From the NCBI GenBank assembly GCA_902510815.1, contig CABXDI010000008.1, forward strand, positions 1 to 53,504: a stretch of 53,504 nucleotides of DNA, in the 5' to 3' direction. Each line of letters begins with the position of its first letter. The stretch's first letter is position 1. Under the pieces are notes generated by a model. That model did no database searches and was not told the DNA's origin. It saw only the letters and a program-made list of their open reading frames with translations. The position numbers and the translations under genes were made by a program. Below, in pieces: positions 26,209 to 34,396 of the stretch. This DNA comes from an uncultured Verrucomicrobiota bacterium (GTDB taxonomy: Bacteria; Verrucomicrobiota; Verrucomicrobiia; Verrucomicrobiales; DEV007).

Positions 26209-27375
26209 TCAATGAGCTCTGCAGAACTCCTCAAGTCTATCGAGTCCCTCTTTTATAACAGGCAGACTGGTTGCATAACTAATTCGAATGGTTTGGTCGT
26301 TACCAAACGCAACGCCTGGAATTGTGGCAACTTGCATACGGCTAAGAAGCTTTTCTGCAAAGTTAACTGATTTGATTCCTGTTTTCTCGATATTAATTAA
26401 GAAGTAAAACGCTCCTTCAGGTTCAATAGTTGAAATGTTTGCTATCGTATTCAGTCTTCCTAAAACGTATTGTCTACGAATGTTATACTCTTCAACCATA
26501 TCATCAATTTCAGATTGATCGCTGGTTAATGCGGCTATGGCACCGTATTGAGCAAATGTGGTTGGGTTCGAAGTACTATGACTTTGAATGGTATCAATGG
26601 CATCGGCGATTTCTTTGATAGCTGCTGTATAACCTAATCGCCATCCTGTCATAGAGTAAGCTTTAGAAAATCCATTAATGGTGATGGTGAGCCTTCTTAT
26701 TTCATCACTTATAGAAGCTATACTAACGTGTTTTGATTCACCATAAACAAGCTTTTCGTAAATTTCATCTGACAGAATCAGAATATCCTCAGATGCTGCA
26801 ACCTCACCAATTGCTGCAAGCTCTTCTCTTGTATAAACAGCACCGGTAGGATTATTAGGAGAATTAATAATGATCATTTTGGTAGAACCTGTCATGGCAT
26901 TATCAAATTCCTCGGCTGTGATCTTCCAATTGTTTTCTTGTTTGGTTTCGGCAAAAACGGGTTTAGCACCAACAGCATTTACCATCTCTGGATAACTCGT
27001 CCAATAAGGAGAAGGGATGATGACTTCATCACCTGCATCACAGCAAGCCATTATGGCATTGAAGCAGGAATGCTTGGCGCCACAATTAACAACAATTTCA
27101 TCTGGTTCGTAATTAATTTGATTTTCTTCTTTGAGCTTTTTAGCAAGTCCCATTCTTAGTGCCTTGAGTCCAGCAACAGCTGTATATTTTGTTTCACCAT
27201 CTTGTAAAGCATCAATAGCTGCATTTTTAATGTGCTGAGGTGTATCGAAATCAGGTTCGCCAGCAGCAAGGCCACAAACGTCAATACCATCTTCTCGCAT
27301 TTGTTTTGCTTGGCTGGTAATAGAAAGAGTTAATGATGGTGAAAGATCTGCAATGGTTTCAGCTATAAAATCCAT
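26209..27375 (-). CDS. aspC: Aspartate aminotransferase (class I, AATase Ib type)
   Basis: 388 residues, PLP-dependent transfer between aspartate and 2-oxoglutarate. Visible: GLAAGEPDFDTP, YTAVAGLKALR, SPYWTSYPEM, INSPNNPTGAVY, LSDEIYEKLVY and the catalytic-Lys segment NGFSKAYSMTGWRLGY. These match the Thermus/Bacillus-type Ib enzymes that may also accept prephenate. The ATG lies 46 bases after a terminator hairpin that has a competing antiterminator, so the gene appears to be regulated by attenuation (see the leader feature). Confidence 0.94.
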   Translation of the reverse strand: MDFIAETIADLSPSLTLSITSQAKQMREDGIDVCGLAAGEPDFDTPQHIKNAAIDALQDGETKYTAVAGLKALRMGLAKKLKEENQINYEPDEIVVNCGAKHSCFNAIMACCDAGDEVIIPSPYWTSYPEMVNAVGAKPVFAETKQENNWKITAEEFDNAMTGSTKMIIINSPNNPTGAVYTREELAAIGEVAASEDILILSDEIYEKLVYGESKHVSIASISDEIRRLTITINGFSKAYSMTGWRLGYTAAIKEIADAIDTIQSHSTSNPTTFAQYGAIAALTSDQSEIDDMVEEYNIRRQYVLGRLNTIANISTIEPEGAFYFLINIEKTGIKSVNFAEKLLSRMQVATIPGVAFGNDQTIRISYATSLPVIKEGLDRLEEFCRAH

Positions 27376-27421
27376 GATTTTTTTCTAAGGGATAAGGTTC
27401 AATTCTTGGCGATTTACAAAT

Positions 27422-27447
27422 AAAAAGGCTTCCGCTACCGGAAGCCT
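27422..27447 (-). terminator. Intrinsic terminator in the purT-aspC gap
   Basis: On the minus strand GGCTTCCG (27446-27439), loop GTAG and CGGAAGCC (27434-27427) form an 8-bp GC-rich stem, extended by an A-T pair, followed by five T residues (27426-27422). It lies 106 bases after the purT stop and 46 bases before the aspC start, so it could end purT transcripts or attenuate aspC, or both. Confidence 0.85.
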
Positions 27448-27453
27448 CCAAGG

Positions 27454-27552
27454 CTAAATTCGTAATGTCGAGCTTCCGCGTCAGCGTTATGCGGATTTCT
27501 CTTCTAGCCCACTGATATCTAAAGGCAAGAGAAAACTTACAATTTGGCGAAC
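27454..27552 (-). promoter_or_regulatory. Structured leader RNA upstream of aspC (candidate riboswitch/attenuator)
   Basis: On the minus strand three helices can form: P1 between AAATTGTAA (27545-27537) and TTAC-G-AATTT (27465-27456), nine pairs with one bulge; P2 between TTTCTCTT (27534-27527) and AAGAGAAA (27503-27496); P3 between TCCGC (27495-27491) and GCGGA (27479-27475). Together they make a three-way junction. The sequence CGGAAGCT (27478-27471), partly in P3, can instead pair with the 5' arm of the terminator just downstream (GGCTTCCG, 27446-27439) as an antiterminator. A TATATT -10-like element at about 27560-27555 would start the RNA right at this element. It matches no riboswitch class I know. 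Confidence 0.5.
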
Positions 27553-28731
27553 TTAATATAAGATATCGATCGTTGAGCTGGCTTTGATAGCCTTTTCTTT
27601 AGCTTCATCGATGGTTTTACCCCTAGCAATTGCAACTCCCAGCCTTCTTCGACCTGAAATGCTAGGTTTACCAAATAAGCGTAATTGGGTGTCTGGCTCC
27701 ATTAGTGCCTTATCGACGTTCCCAAATGATATTTCATCTGAATTCCCTTCACCTAATATAACGCTAGAAGCAGCTGGGCCATGTTGCATGATGTTTGGAA
27801 CTGGAAGTCCTAATATAGCCCTTGCATGTAATGCGAATTGTGAAAGATCTTGCGATAGAAGTGTAACTAAACCCGTGTCGTGAGGACGTGGTGAAACTTC
27901 ACTAAAAATAACATCATCACCTTTAATAAAAAGCTCTACTCCAAAAATACCGAAGCCCCCTAGTGCTGTGGTAATGGATTCTGCCATTTCTTTTGCTTTA
28001 TGAATGGCTTCATCTGTCATGGGTTGTGGTTGCCAACTCTGTCTGTAATCACCGTCTGACTGTACATGGCCAATTGGTTCACAAAAGGAAGTCCCATTCA
28101 TATGGCGCACAGTGAGCTGTGTAATTTCATAATCAAATTCAACAAAACCCTCTACAATCACTTTACCCGCACCCGCTCTTCCACCTTCTTGAGCATAGAG
28201 CCAAGCTTTATCAATTTGATCATTTGAGGTCAACGTTGTTTGTCCTTTTCCAGAAGAACTCATAATGGGTTTCACTACGCAGGGGATACCGATTTCTTGA
28301 ACTGCATTATCAAATTCTGCTTTCGTACTGGCAAATTTATAAGGAGAGGTTTTAAGTTTTAAATCCTCAGCAGCAAGTTTGCGTATGCCCTCTCTATTCA
28401 TTGTTAAGCTAGTCGCTCTGGCTGTTGGAATAATATTATATCCCTCATTTTCAAGATCAACTAGCACGTCAGTCGCAATGGCTTCTACTTCGGGTACTAT
28501 TAAATGTGGTTTTTCTTTTTCTATGACGGATCGCAATGCATTTCCATCCAGCATATCAATTGAATAGGACCGGTGGGCAACCTGCATTGCTGGAGCATTT
28601 TCATAGCGATCAACGGCAATGACTTCACAACCATATCTTTGTAATTCAATGACCACCTCCTTACCAAGTTCTCCAGAACCGCATAATAATACTTTAGTTG
28701 CCTTTTGCGTTAATGGGGTACCTATGTTCAT
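27553..28731 (-). CDS. purT: Formate-dependent phosphoribosylglycinamide formyltransferase
   Basis: 392-residue ATP-grasp enzyme that makes formyl-GAR from formate, ATP and GAR in purine synthesis, replacing folate-dependent PurN. The N-terminal Rossmann part reads [20 protein letters not shown], followed by [17 protein letters not shown]; the ATP-grasp part includes [14 protein letters not shown] and [14 protein letters not shown], both strongly PurT-like. The length equals E. coli PurT. Its 3' end is followed by the structured leader and terminator ahead of aspC. Confidence 0.97.
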   Translation of the reverse strand: MNIGTPLTQKATKVLLCGSGELGKEVVIELQRYGCEVIAVDRYENAPAMQVAHRSYSIDMLDGNALRSVIEKEKPHLIVPEVEAIATDVLVDLENEGYNIIPTARATSLTMNREGIRKLAAEDLKLKTSPYKFASTKAEFDNAVQEIGIPCVVKPIMSSSGKGQTTLTSNDQIDKAWLYAQEGGRAGAGKVIVEGFVEFDYEITQLTVRHMNGTSFCEPIGHVQSDGDYRQSWQPQPMTDEAIHKAKEMAESITTALGGFGIFGVELFIKGDDVIFSEVSPRPHDTGLVTLLSQDLSQFALHARAILGLPVPNIMQHGPAASSVILGEGNSDEISFGNVDKALMEPDTQLRLFGKPSISGRRRLGVAIARGKTIDEAKEKAIKASSTIDILY

Positions 28732-29102
28732 GAATAATTATAGTATAAACTGTTCACCTTGACTCTTATTGATTTAAGAGCTTTCGAGCAACTAGAAAGT
28801 TCTGTCGATAGGTTAAAAACCAGATGAAATGTACAATTATAGTTATCAGTGCTCTATTTTTATGAGTTACATATAAAAAATGGTGCTTAGGTAGAGTGCC
28901 ATGAGGACAGGGGTTCAACTCCCCTCGCCTCCACTTAATTGGTGGGCCATCTGCGTGGCACGACTGAATTTCAAGGAGAGACACATTAAACAAAAAAATA
29001 ATTTATCTTAATTTAAAATGTTTCGAGGAATTCTTATTAAGAAATAACAAATTCCAAAATAGGAAATTTTGAGAGGTTATTTCCGCTTATGAAGATATTA
29101 TT
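28732..29102. other. 371-base non-coding gap between purT and the fusion gene
   Basis: No convincing protein gene is present. The left 170 bases are A/T-rich and should hold the purT promoter. The middle carries a tmRNA-like 3' end (separate entry). The right part, up to the ATG at 29103, shows no Shine-Dalgarno sequence and no clear repeat. A minus-strand frame (28766-28993) crosses the tmRNA-like stretch and looks like a spurious translation of RNA sequence. Confidence 0.6.
28904..28933 (+). ncRNA. tmRNA (ssrA) 3'-end-like fragment, possible att scar
   Basis: AGGGG-TTCAACT-CCCCT (28909-28925) is a perfect T-arm with a T-loop, followed by CGCCTCCA (28926-28933), the acceptor 3' strand typical of tmRNA, whose usual partner is GGGGGCG. 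No matching 5' acceptor strand, D-arm or anticodon arm precedes it within tRNA distance, and no tag-peptide ORF or 5' tmRNA half is visible upstream. It therefore looks like a detached 3' end, as left when integrative elements insert in ssrA. The encoded CCA is absent after the fragment (CTT). Confidence 0.5.
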
Positions 29103-31958
29103 ATGAAGATTGACTCCGCTGTTATTTTTTTTGCTACTTCGATTTTGGCGACTTCGGTCGTCCAGGCTCAGTCGGTCGCTGACAATTGGCACCAGTGGCG
29201 TGGCCCAGAAAATAATGGCGTCTCCCGCACCGCGGATCCACCTGTAGAGTGGAGCGAAGAAAAGAACGTTGCTTGGAAAATTGAAATAGGAGGCCATGGA
29301 ACCTCCAGCCCGATCGTGTGGGGCAACAAAGTATTTGTGACTACGGCCGTCAATACCGAGAAGGTTGATCCTTCACTGCCGAAGCCGGAAGATCAGCCAG
29401 AGAGGGTCTTCGGGATCAAGCATCCCAATACCAGTTACCAAATGACGGTACTCTGCATTGATAAAAATACAGGAAAGGAGCTTTGGCGGGACGTAGCAAA
29501 AACCTTGGTTCCCCATGAGGGTCATCACAGAGACGCCAGCTTCGCTTCGGCTTCGCCCTTTTGTGACGATAAGAGAATATATTTTTGGTTCGGTTCTGGT
29601 GGGCTATTTGCCTATAGCCATGACGGAAAAAAACTTTGGGAGCGTGACCTTGGAAAGGTAAAAGTGGGTGCAAGTTTGGGCGAAGGGAGCTCGCCGTTGG
29701 TCCATGACGGTAAAATGGTTATCGTTCGTGACAATGCCGGACAATCGACTATTGAAGTGTTGGATGCCAGTAATGGGGAGCCCATTTGGAAAAAGGATAG
29801 AGATGAGCGTAACGCCTGGGCCACACCGGCAATAGCAAAGTATCAAGGAGTGACACAGGTGATCACTTGCGCTTCGAATAAGGTCCGCAGCTATAACTTA
29901 ATAAATGGCGAAATAATTTGGGAGGCAAAAGGTCTGACATCAAACTGTATTCCGTGTCCGATCGTCCATGAGGAAGTTGTCTATTGTATGAGTGGCTACA
30001 AAGGATACTCATTGCTCGCTATCCCAATTACGGACAAAGGAGACGTTACGGATTCAGTCCTTTGGAAGGTCAAGCGAGGTACTCCTTATATTCCTTCGCC
30101 ACTACTCTATGATGAGCTGCTCTATTTCACTCAGTCGAACCAGAATCTTATGACTTGTGTTGATATTAAGGATGGTAGTCAGGTAATTGAGAAGGATCGG
30201 TTGCCCGGTCTAGGCGGAATTTACTCCTCACCAGTAGGGGCTGCTGATCGAATCTATATGACTGATAGAAAGGGAACGGTTTTGGTTTTGGAACGGGGCA
30301 ATAAGACGAAGGTACTCGCCACTAACGAACTGGATGATGATTTCCATACTTCTCCGGCCCTCGCTGGTAAAAAGCTCTTTTTGCGAGGGATGCGTTTTCT
30401 TTACTGTCTCGAAGAGAAGCGCGCTTCAGTTAAACAAAAGGTCGTTTCGGAAAAGCCTGCTGAGAAAAAACCAACTAATGCCAATAACTTTCGAAAACGC
30501 CCTAACGTTGTTACTCTACTTGTCGACGACTTGGGGTACCGCGACATCGGCTGTTACGGCGGCCCTGTTAAGACTCCCGTTCTCGATAAGCTGGCCGCTG
30601 GGGGCGTGCGTTTAACCGATTTTCACTCGGGAGCTCCTTCCTGCTCCCCCTCACGTGCCACTTTTCTTACGGGTCGCCACCACTATCGTGCCGGAGTCTA
30701 TTCCGTCATCACCGAACGGCTTCACAAGATGCATCTGCTGAAGAGCGAAACGACCATCGCTGAAGTGCTCAAGGAAAATGGCTACGCCACTGCCCACTTC
30801 GGCAAGTGGCACCTAGGCATGCCCGTCCAGAATCGCAAGAATCCCACCCCCGGCGATCATGGCTTCGACTATTGGTTCGGCCTCATCAACGGCCCGGGCC
30901 CCAGCCACAAGAACCCAACCCAGTTTCTGCGCAATGGCAAACGCGTGGGACAGATAAAAGGCTACTCCTGTCAAATCGTCGTCGATGAAGCCATCACTTG
31001 GCTCGATGAAAAGCGCGAAGCCGACGAGCCCTTCTTTCTCAATCTTTGGTTCAACGAACCCCACGCCCCAATCGCGGCGTCCGACGAGATCGTTTCCAAG
31101 TATGGCGAGCTTAACGATCAAGCCGCAATCTACAGTGGCACTATCGACAACACCGACCGGGCGATTGGACGACTCGTCGCCAGACTGGAAAAACTCGGGG
31201 AGCTCGATAACACCATCATCGTATATTCCTCCGACAACGGCAGCTACAGACAGGAGCGTAACGGAGAACTTCGCGGCCAGAAAGGATCTCAATTTGAAGG
31301 CGGGCACCGCGTCCCCGGCATCTTCTACTGGAAGGGTGGAATCCCTGGCGGACGTGTCGAGGACGAGCCCGCCGGTGTCGTCGATCTCCTTCCCACGCTC
31401 TGCGGATTGATCGGGATTGAAAAACCCGAAAAGGTCCATCTCGATGGCTCCGACCTTGCGCCTATGCTCACTGGGTCTGATAAGTTCAACAGGCATCAGC
31501 CGCTCTTTTGGATGACTGGCGCGAACATGGTCCTTCGAGTGGGTGACCACACTCTTTTTGCATCCGGCACTGCGAAATCACCGATCGACTTCAAAGCTGC
31601 CAATCGACTCACGGAGCAAATCAAGCAAGTCCTCGGCGATGATCTCGAGAAAGTGCTGGACGGAAGGGATGTTAAGGATCTTCGCAACCGCCTGTTTAAT
31701 CACGGGAGATTAGCCAATCCCGAGGCCGAGCGACTGCGGAACCAGCTTCGGGACTTGTATTACTTCAACGAAGCGTGGATCCCTGAACTCAAGAAGAGCG
31801 GGATTGGTCGTGTTCAACTGTATGACCTATCGAAGGATCTCGGTCAGCAAAAAAATATTGCGAAAAAGCGACCCAAACTCGTCACTCAATTGAAAAAGCA
31901 GGCCGCTGGAATCTACAGAAGTGTTATGGCCGATGCACCGGAATGGTCCTCAAAATGA
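29103..31958 (+). CDS. Secreted PQQ-type beta-propeller fused to a sulfatase
   Basis: 951 residues. A Sec signal (MKIDSAVIFFATSILATSVV, cleavage near AQA) leads into a quinoprotein/BamB-like beta-propeller (about 28-435): WRGPENNG, NVAWKIEI, and repeats such as GKELWRD, GKKLWERD and GEPIWKKD. A Lys/Glu linker (about 440-465) joins a complete sulfatase (466-951): metal-binding VDDLGYRDIGCYGG, C514 in SCSPSRATFLTGR (formylglycine site), HFGKWHLG and VYSSDNGSYR. Sulfatases of this family hydrolyse sulfate esters, usually of algal or mucin glycans, outside the cytoplasm. GC content jumps at the linker, so the halves probably have different origins. The ORF runs unbroken through the junction. Confidence 0.9.
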   Translation: MKIDSAVIFFATSILATSVVQAQSVADNWHQWRGPENNGVSRTADPPVEWSEEKNVAWKIEIGGHGTSSPIVWGNKVFVTTAVNTEKVDPSLPKPEDQPERVFGIKHPNTSYQMTVLCIDKNTGKELWRDVAKTLVPHEGHHRDASFASASPFCDDKRIYFWFGSGGLFAYSHDGKKLWERDLGKVKVGASLGEGSSPLVHDGKMVIVRDNAGQSTIEVLDASNGEPIWKKDRDERNAWATPAIAKYQGVTQVITCASNKVRSYNLINGEIIWEAKGLTSNCIPCPIVHEEVVYCMSGYKGYSLLAIPITDKGDVTDSVLWKVKRGTPYIPSPLLYDELLYFTQSNQNLMTCVDIKDGSQVIEKDRLPGLGGIYSSPVGAADRIYMTDRKGTVLVLERGNKTKVLATNELDDDFHTSPALAGKKLFLRGMRFLYCLEEKRASVKQKVVSEKPAEKKPTNANNFRKRPNVVTLLVDDLGYRDIGCYGGPVKTPVLDKLAAGGVRLTDFHSGAPSCSPSRATFLTGRHHYRAGVYSVITERLHKMHLLKSETTIAEVLKENGYATAHFGKWHLGMPVQNRKNPTPGDHGFDYWFGLINGPGPSHKNPTQFLRNGKRVGQIKGYSCQIVVDEAITWLDEKREADEPFFLNLWFNEPHAPIAASDEIVSKYGELNDQAAIYSGTIDNTDRAIGRLVARLEKLGELDNTIIVYSSDNGSYRQERNGELRGQKGSQFEGGHRVPGIFYWKGGIPGGRVEDEPAGVVDLLPTLCGLIGIEKPEKVHLDGSDLAPMLTGSDKFNRHQPLFWMTGANMVLRVGDHTLFASGTAKSPIDFKAANRLTEQIKQVLGDDLEKVLDGRDVKDLRNRLFNHGRLANPEAERLRNQLRDLYYFNEAWIPELKKSGIGRVQLYDLSKDLGQQKNIAKKRPKLVTQLKKQAAGIYRSVMADAPEWSSK

Positions 31959-31996
31959 ACCGATTTTTCATTATTCTTCTTCTACTTATTTAGCAT

Positions 31997-32028
31997 AAAA
32001 AAAGAGCGACTACCTAGGTAGTCGCTCT
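31997..32028. terminator. Bidirectional intrinsic terminator (fusion gene / recA)
   Basis: A 26-bp perfect palindrome (32003-32028, core GAGCGACTACC/GGTAGTCGCTC) lies between the convergent fusion gene and recA. On the minus strand it is followed by seven T residues (complement of A 31997-32003), an excellent recA terminator. On the plus strand only CTT follows, so it is weaker in that direction. Confidence 0.85.
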
Positions 32029-32051
32029 CTTAATGGGGAATGAGTTCAAAT

Positions 32052-33191
32052 TCAAAACTCGATTGATTCTTCTTCTAATTCACCATTTCCGTTCATTGCA
32101 TTTTTTACAGCAGATTCAATTTCCGTGTAAAGTGTTTGGTTAGCTTTTATTGCTTCCTTAGTTGCATCTCTTCCCTGCCCAAGTTGCTCACCATTATAAC
32201 TAAACCAAGATCCCCTCTTTAATAAAATACCATGCTCCAGTGCCAAATCCAACAGGGACCCGACTGCTGAAATTCCTTCATTATACATGATATCAAATTC
32301 CGCTTCAGTGAATGGTGGGGCTACTTTATTTTTAACAACCTTTAGTCTTGTTCGATTTCCTGATACTGAACCATCTGTATTCTTAATCGCTCCAATTCTT
32401 CTTATATCCACTCTTACTGAGCTATAAAATTTAAGAGCTCTTCCACCTGGTGTCGTTTCCGGACTACCAAACATGACACCTATTTTCTCTCTTATTTGGT
32501 TAGTGAAAATACAAGTTGTTCTTGCCTTAGATATGATTGATGTGAGCTTCCGCATTGCGGCACTCATTAGTCTTGCTTGTGCGCCGACCGTTGAGTCACC
32601 AATTTCTCCATCTAGTTCTTGTTTTGTAACTAGAGCAGCTACTGAATCTAGAACAATAACATCTAGCGCATTAGACCTCACTAGGGTCTCTACAATTCTT
32701 AAAGCTTCTTCTCCTGAGCTTGGTTGGGAAACTAAAAGATTATCCATGTTTACTCCCAATTTTTTTGCATACTGAGGATCTAATGCGTGCTCTACGTCTA
32801 CGAAAGCTGCGAGGCCACCCTTTTTTTGTGCTTGTGCGATTGCGGTTAGCGTAAGCGTTGTTTTTCCTGATGATTCCGGACCGTATATTTCAATTATACG
32901 ACCTCTGGGAAATCCACCCACTCCTAATGCTCGATCGATTAATAGATTTCCAGTGGGGATGACATCAACATCAACACGATACTCATCTCCCATTCTGATG
33001 ATGGAACCTTCACCGTAGTCCTTGTGTATTTGCTGAATAGCTAGGTCTAGATTTTTAGCCCTCATTGTTGCGAGTTTTGCAGCTTCAGGGTTTTCTTTCG
33101 TGATTGCAGTTTTCTTTTCGGGCACCTCTTTTTTAGATTTAATCTTTGGCTTTGAATCGATTTTTTTATTAGGTATTGCTATTGCTGGCAT
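32052..33191 (-). CDS. recA: RecA recombinase
   Basis: 379-residue recombinase with Walker A GPESSGKT (104-111), [30 protein letters not shown]-type L1 region and [20 protein letters not shown] (L2). Compared with E. coli RecA, where the P-loop is at 66-73, it has about 38 extra N-terminal residues rich in Lys and Pro. The C-terminus is acidic (EEESIEF). Candidate operator repeats lie in the leader 16-45 bases upstream of the ATG. It ends at a strong palindromic terminator. Confidence 0.98.
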   Translation of the reverse strand: MPAIAIPNKKIDSKPKIKSKKEVPEKKTAITKENPEAAKLATMRAKNLDLAIQQIHKDYGEGSIIRMGDEYRVDVDVIPTGNLLIDRALGVGGFPRGRIIEIYGPESSGKTTLTLTAIAQAQKKGGLAAFVDVEHALDPQYAKKLGVNMDNLLVSQPSSGEEALRIVETLVRSNALDVIVLDSVAALVTKQELDGEIGDSTVGAQARLMSAAMRKLTSIISKARTTCIFTNQIREKIGVMFGSPETTPGGRALKFYSSVRVDIRRIGAIKNTDGSVSGNRTRLKVVKNKVAPPFTEAEFDIMYNEGISAVGSLLDLALEHGILLKRGSWFSYNGEQLGQGRDATKEAIKANQTLYTEIESAVKNAMNGNGELEEESIEF

Positions 33192-33206
33192 ATTTAAACG
33201 TGTTAT

Positions 33207-33236
33207 GTAATTAAGTGAACATAATTACAGTGTTCA
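33207..33236 (-). promoter_or_regulatory. Overlapping inverted repeats in the recA leader (candidate SOS operator)
   Basis: Two perfect inverted repeats overlap 16-45 bases upstream of recA: GTAATTA (33207-33213) with TAATTAC (33222-33228), and TGAACA (33216-33221) with TGTTCA (33231-33236). The TGAACA/TGTTCA half-sites resemble LexA half-sites of several phyla, but the 9-base spacing is not the classical N4 box. Binding by LexA is inference. Confidence 0.45.
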
Positions 33237-33340
33237 AAAATACAGTTATAGCAAGTTGTTTATTCTTAAATTTTCATATTTCTTAATTATTTAGCTAAAA
33301 AACATATTTTTCAATTCTCAAATGCGCTTTGAATCTTGAT

Positions 33341-34330
33341 CTAATAGTCAATAAAACGTTCAAAAGTTTCTAGGTAGATACCAAAAATCTTAAATATTTG
33401 CCATATGACGATTATTACAACGAATCCATAAATGACCTTTGGAACCATTTTAGATATTCTATTACATTGAGATTCGGCATCATCGGAAAAAATCTTTGAC
33501 CATTGTGCCAGTTCTACATCAAGAGTTCCTGATTCTTCACTCGTTATATATGATCGCGTAAATGTTGGAGGAAAAACTTTAGTTAGTGATGCGAGATTAG
33601 GTCCAGCAGGATTACCAGAATTCACAGAAGGAAGTACTTCTTGAGACATTGATTCAACAATCTCACCACTTAATGAGGCTTTTGACGCCGCTTTCAACGA
33701 ATCAGAAACAGTGTGAGATGAAATGAGATGGATTCTTAAAATTTCTGTAAATCTAGATAAGGCAAAAGCTCTTCTTACTTTATTAATTAATGGGAGTTTA
33801 TTAAACAGTTTGTCATAAGATGCAGCATGCTGGGCCTTTTTTAGAAAATGGCGAACTAGAAAAATACCAATAACTAAAATGAAATAGCAGACCAAAAGTG
33901 TTATTAAAGCCATGATTAATTCACCTACTAAGTTTCGACTTGCCGCTGCTCTGGGGAGAGCTGGTAGCAAAACAGCAAAATGAAGCATTACAATTGGGTA
34001 AATAAGGCCAGCTCTAATTTTCTTTTTTGAATTATTTTGTAATTTAAAATAATTTGATAGAAGACTGAGAATTTCTGGAATTTTCCCGCTCTTTTCTCCT
34101 GAACATATTAGGGAAACCTCTAAAGAAGTGATATCGTTATTATATTGAATACTATCAGAAAAAGATTTCTTTTCTTTAATGCCCTTTAAAGTTTGCCTTA
34201 GATAATCGGCCTGATTCTTTGGAGGATTTGTGTCTAAAATTGATTCAATAGCTTTATGAATCGGAAATCCAGCGCTAGAAAGTTTTGATAACTCGCTGTA
34301 TAATGTGAACTTGTCATGGTCGTTCAGCAT
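33341..34330 (-). CDS. Type II secretion/type IV pilus F-like membrane protein (orphan)
   Basis: 329 residues with the duplicated GspF/PilC domain: first copy about 6-125 (YSELSKLSSAGFPIHKAIES, SLICSGEKSGKIPEILSLLS), second copy about 185-300 (FTEILRIHLISSHTVSDSLK, TSEESGTLDVELAQW), with helices near 108-125, 135-158 and 298-320. GspF/PilC is the inner-membrane platform protein of secretion and pilus machines. It is shorter than usual (about 400), lacking part of the N-terminus. No ATPase, pseudopilin or secretin gene lies beside it, so it serves a machine encoded elsewhere or is a relic. Confidence 0.85.
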   Translation of the reverse strand: MLNDHDKFTLYSELSKLSSAGFPIHKAIESILDTNPPKNQADYLRQTLKGIKEKKSFSDSIQYNNDITSLEVSLICSGEKSGKIPEILSLLSNYFKLQNNSKKKIRAGLIYPIVMLHFAVLLPALPRAAASRNLVGELIMALITLLVCYFILVIGIFLVRHFLKKAQHAASYDKLFNKLPLINKVRRAFALSRFTEILRIHLISSHTVSDSLKAASKASLSGEIVESMSQEVLPSVNSGNPAGPNLASLTKVFPPTFTRSYITSEESGTLDVELAQWSKIFSDDAESQCNRISKMVPKVIYGFVVIIVIWQIFKIFGIYLETFERFIDY

Positions 34331-34396
34331 GATTGAAAATAAATTTACTGGTTACTATTCAGTAATCGGGCCAGTGTGGCTATCTGATTTTTTATA

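Noticed and set aside
27454-27552. 4.5S/SRP RNA, 6S RNA or a known riboswitch in the purT-aspC gap
   Set aside because: The SRP loop sequence, a long 6S-type bubble hairpin and core motifs of the common riboswitch classes were not found.
28850-28933. Complete tRNA gene
   Set aside because: T-arm and acceptor 3' strand are present, but no GGAGGCG-like 5' strand, D-arm or anticodon arm lies within tRNA distance.
28766-28993. Minus-strand 75-codon ORF
   Set aside because: It crosses the tmRNA-like 3' end; its WRRGELNPCP peptide is what a translated tmRNA 3' end looks like. No leader or family.
30813-31550. Long minus-strand ORF (245 codons) inside the sulfatase half
   Set aside because: Shadow of a GC-rich gene; the plus strand carries the conserved sulfatase motifs throughout.
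33216-33236. Classical LexA box at recA
   Set aside because: Half-sites are similar but the spacing is 9 bases instead of 4; kept only as a candidate operator.
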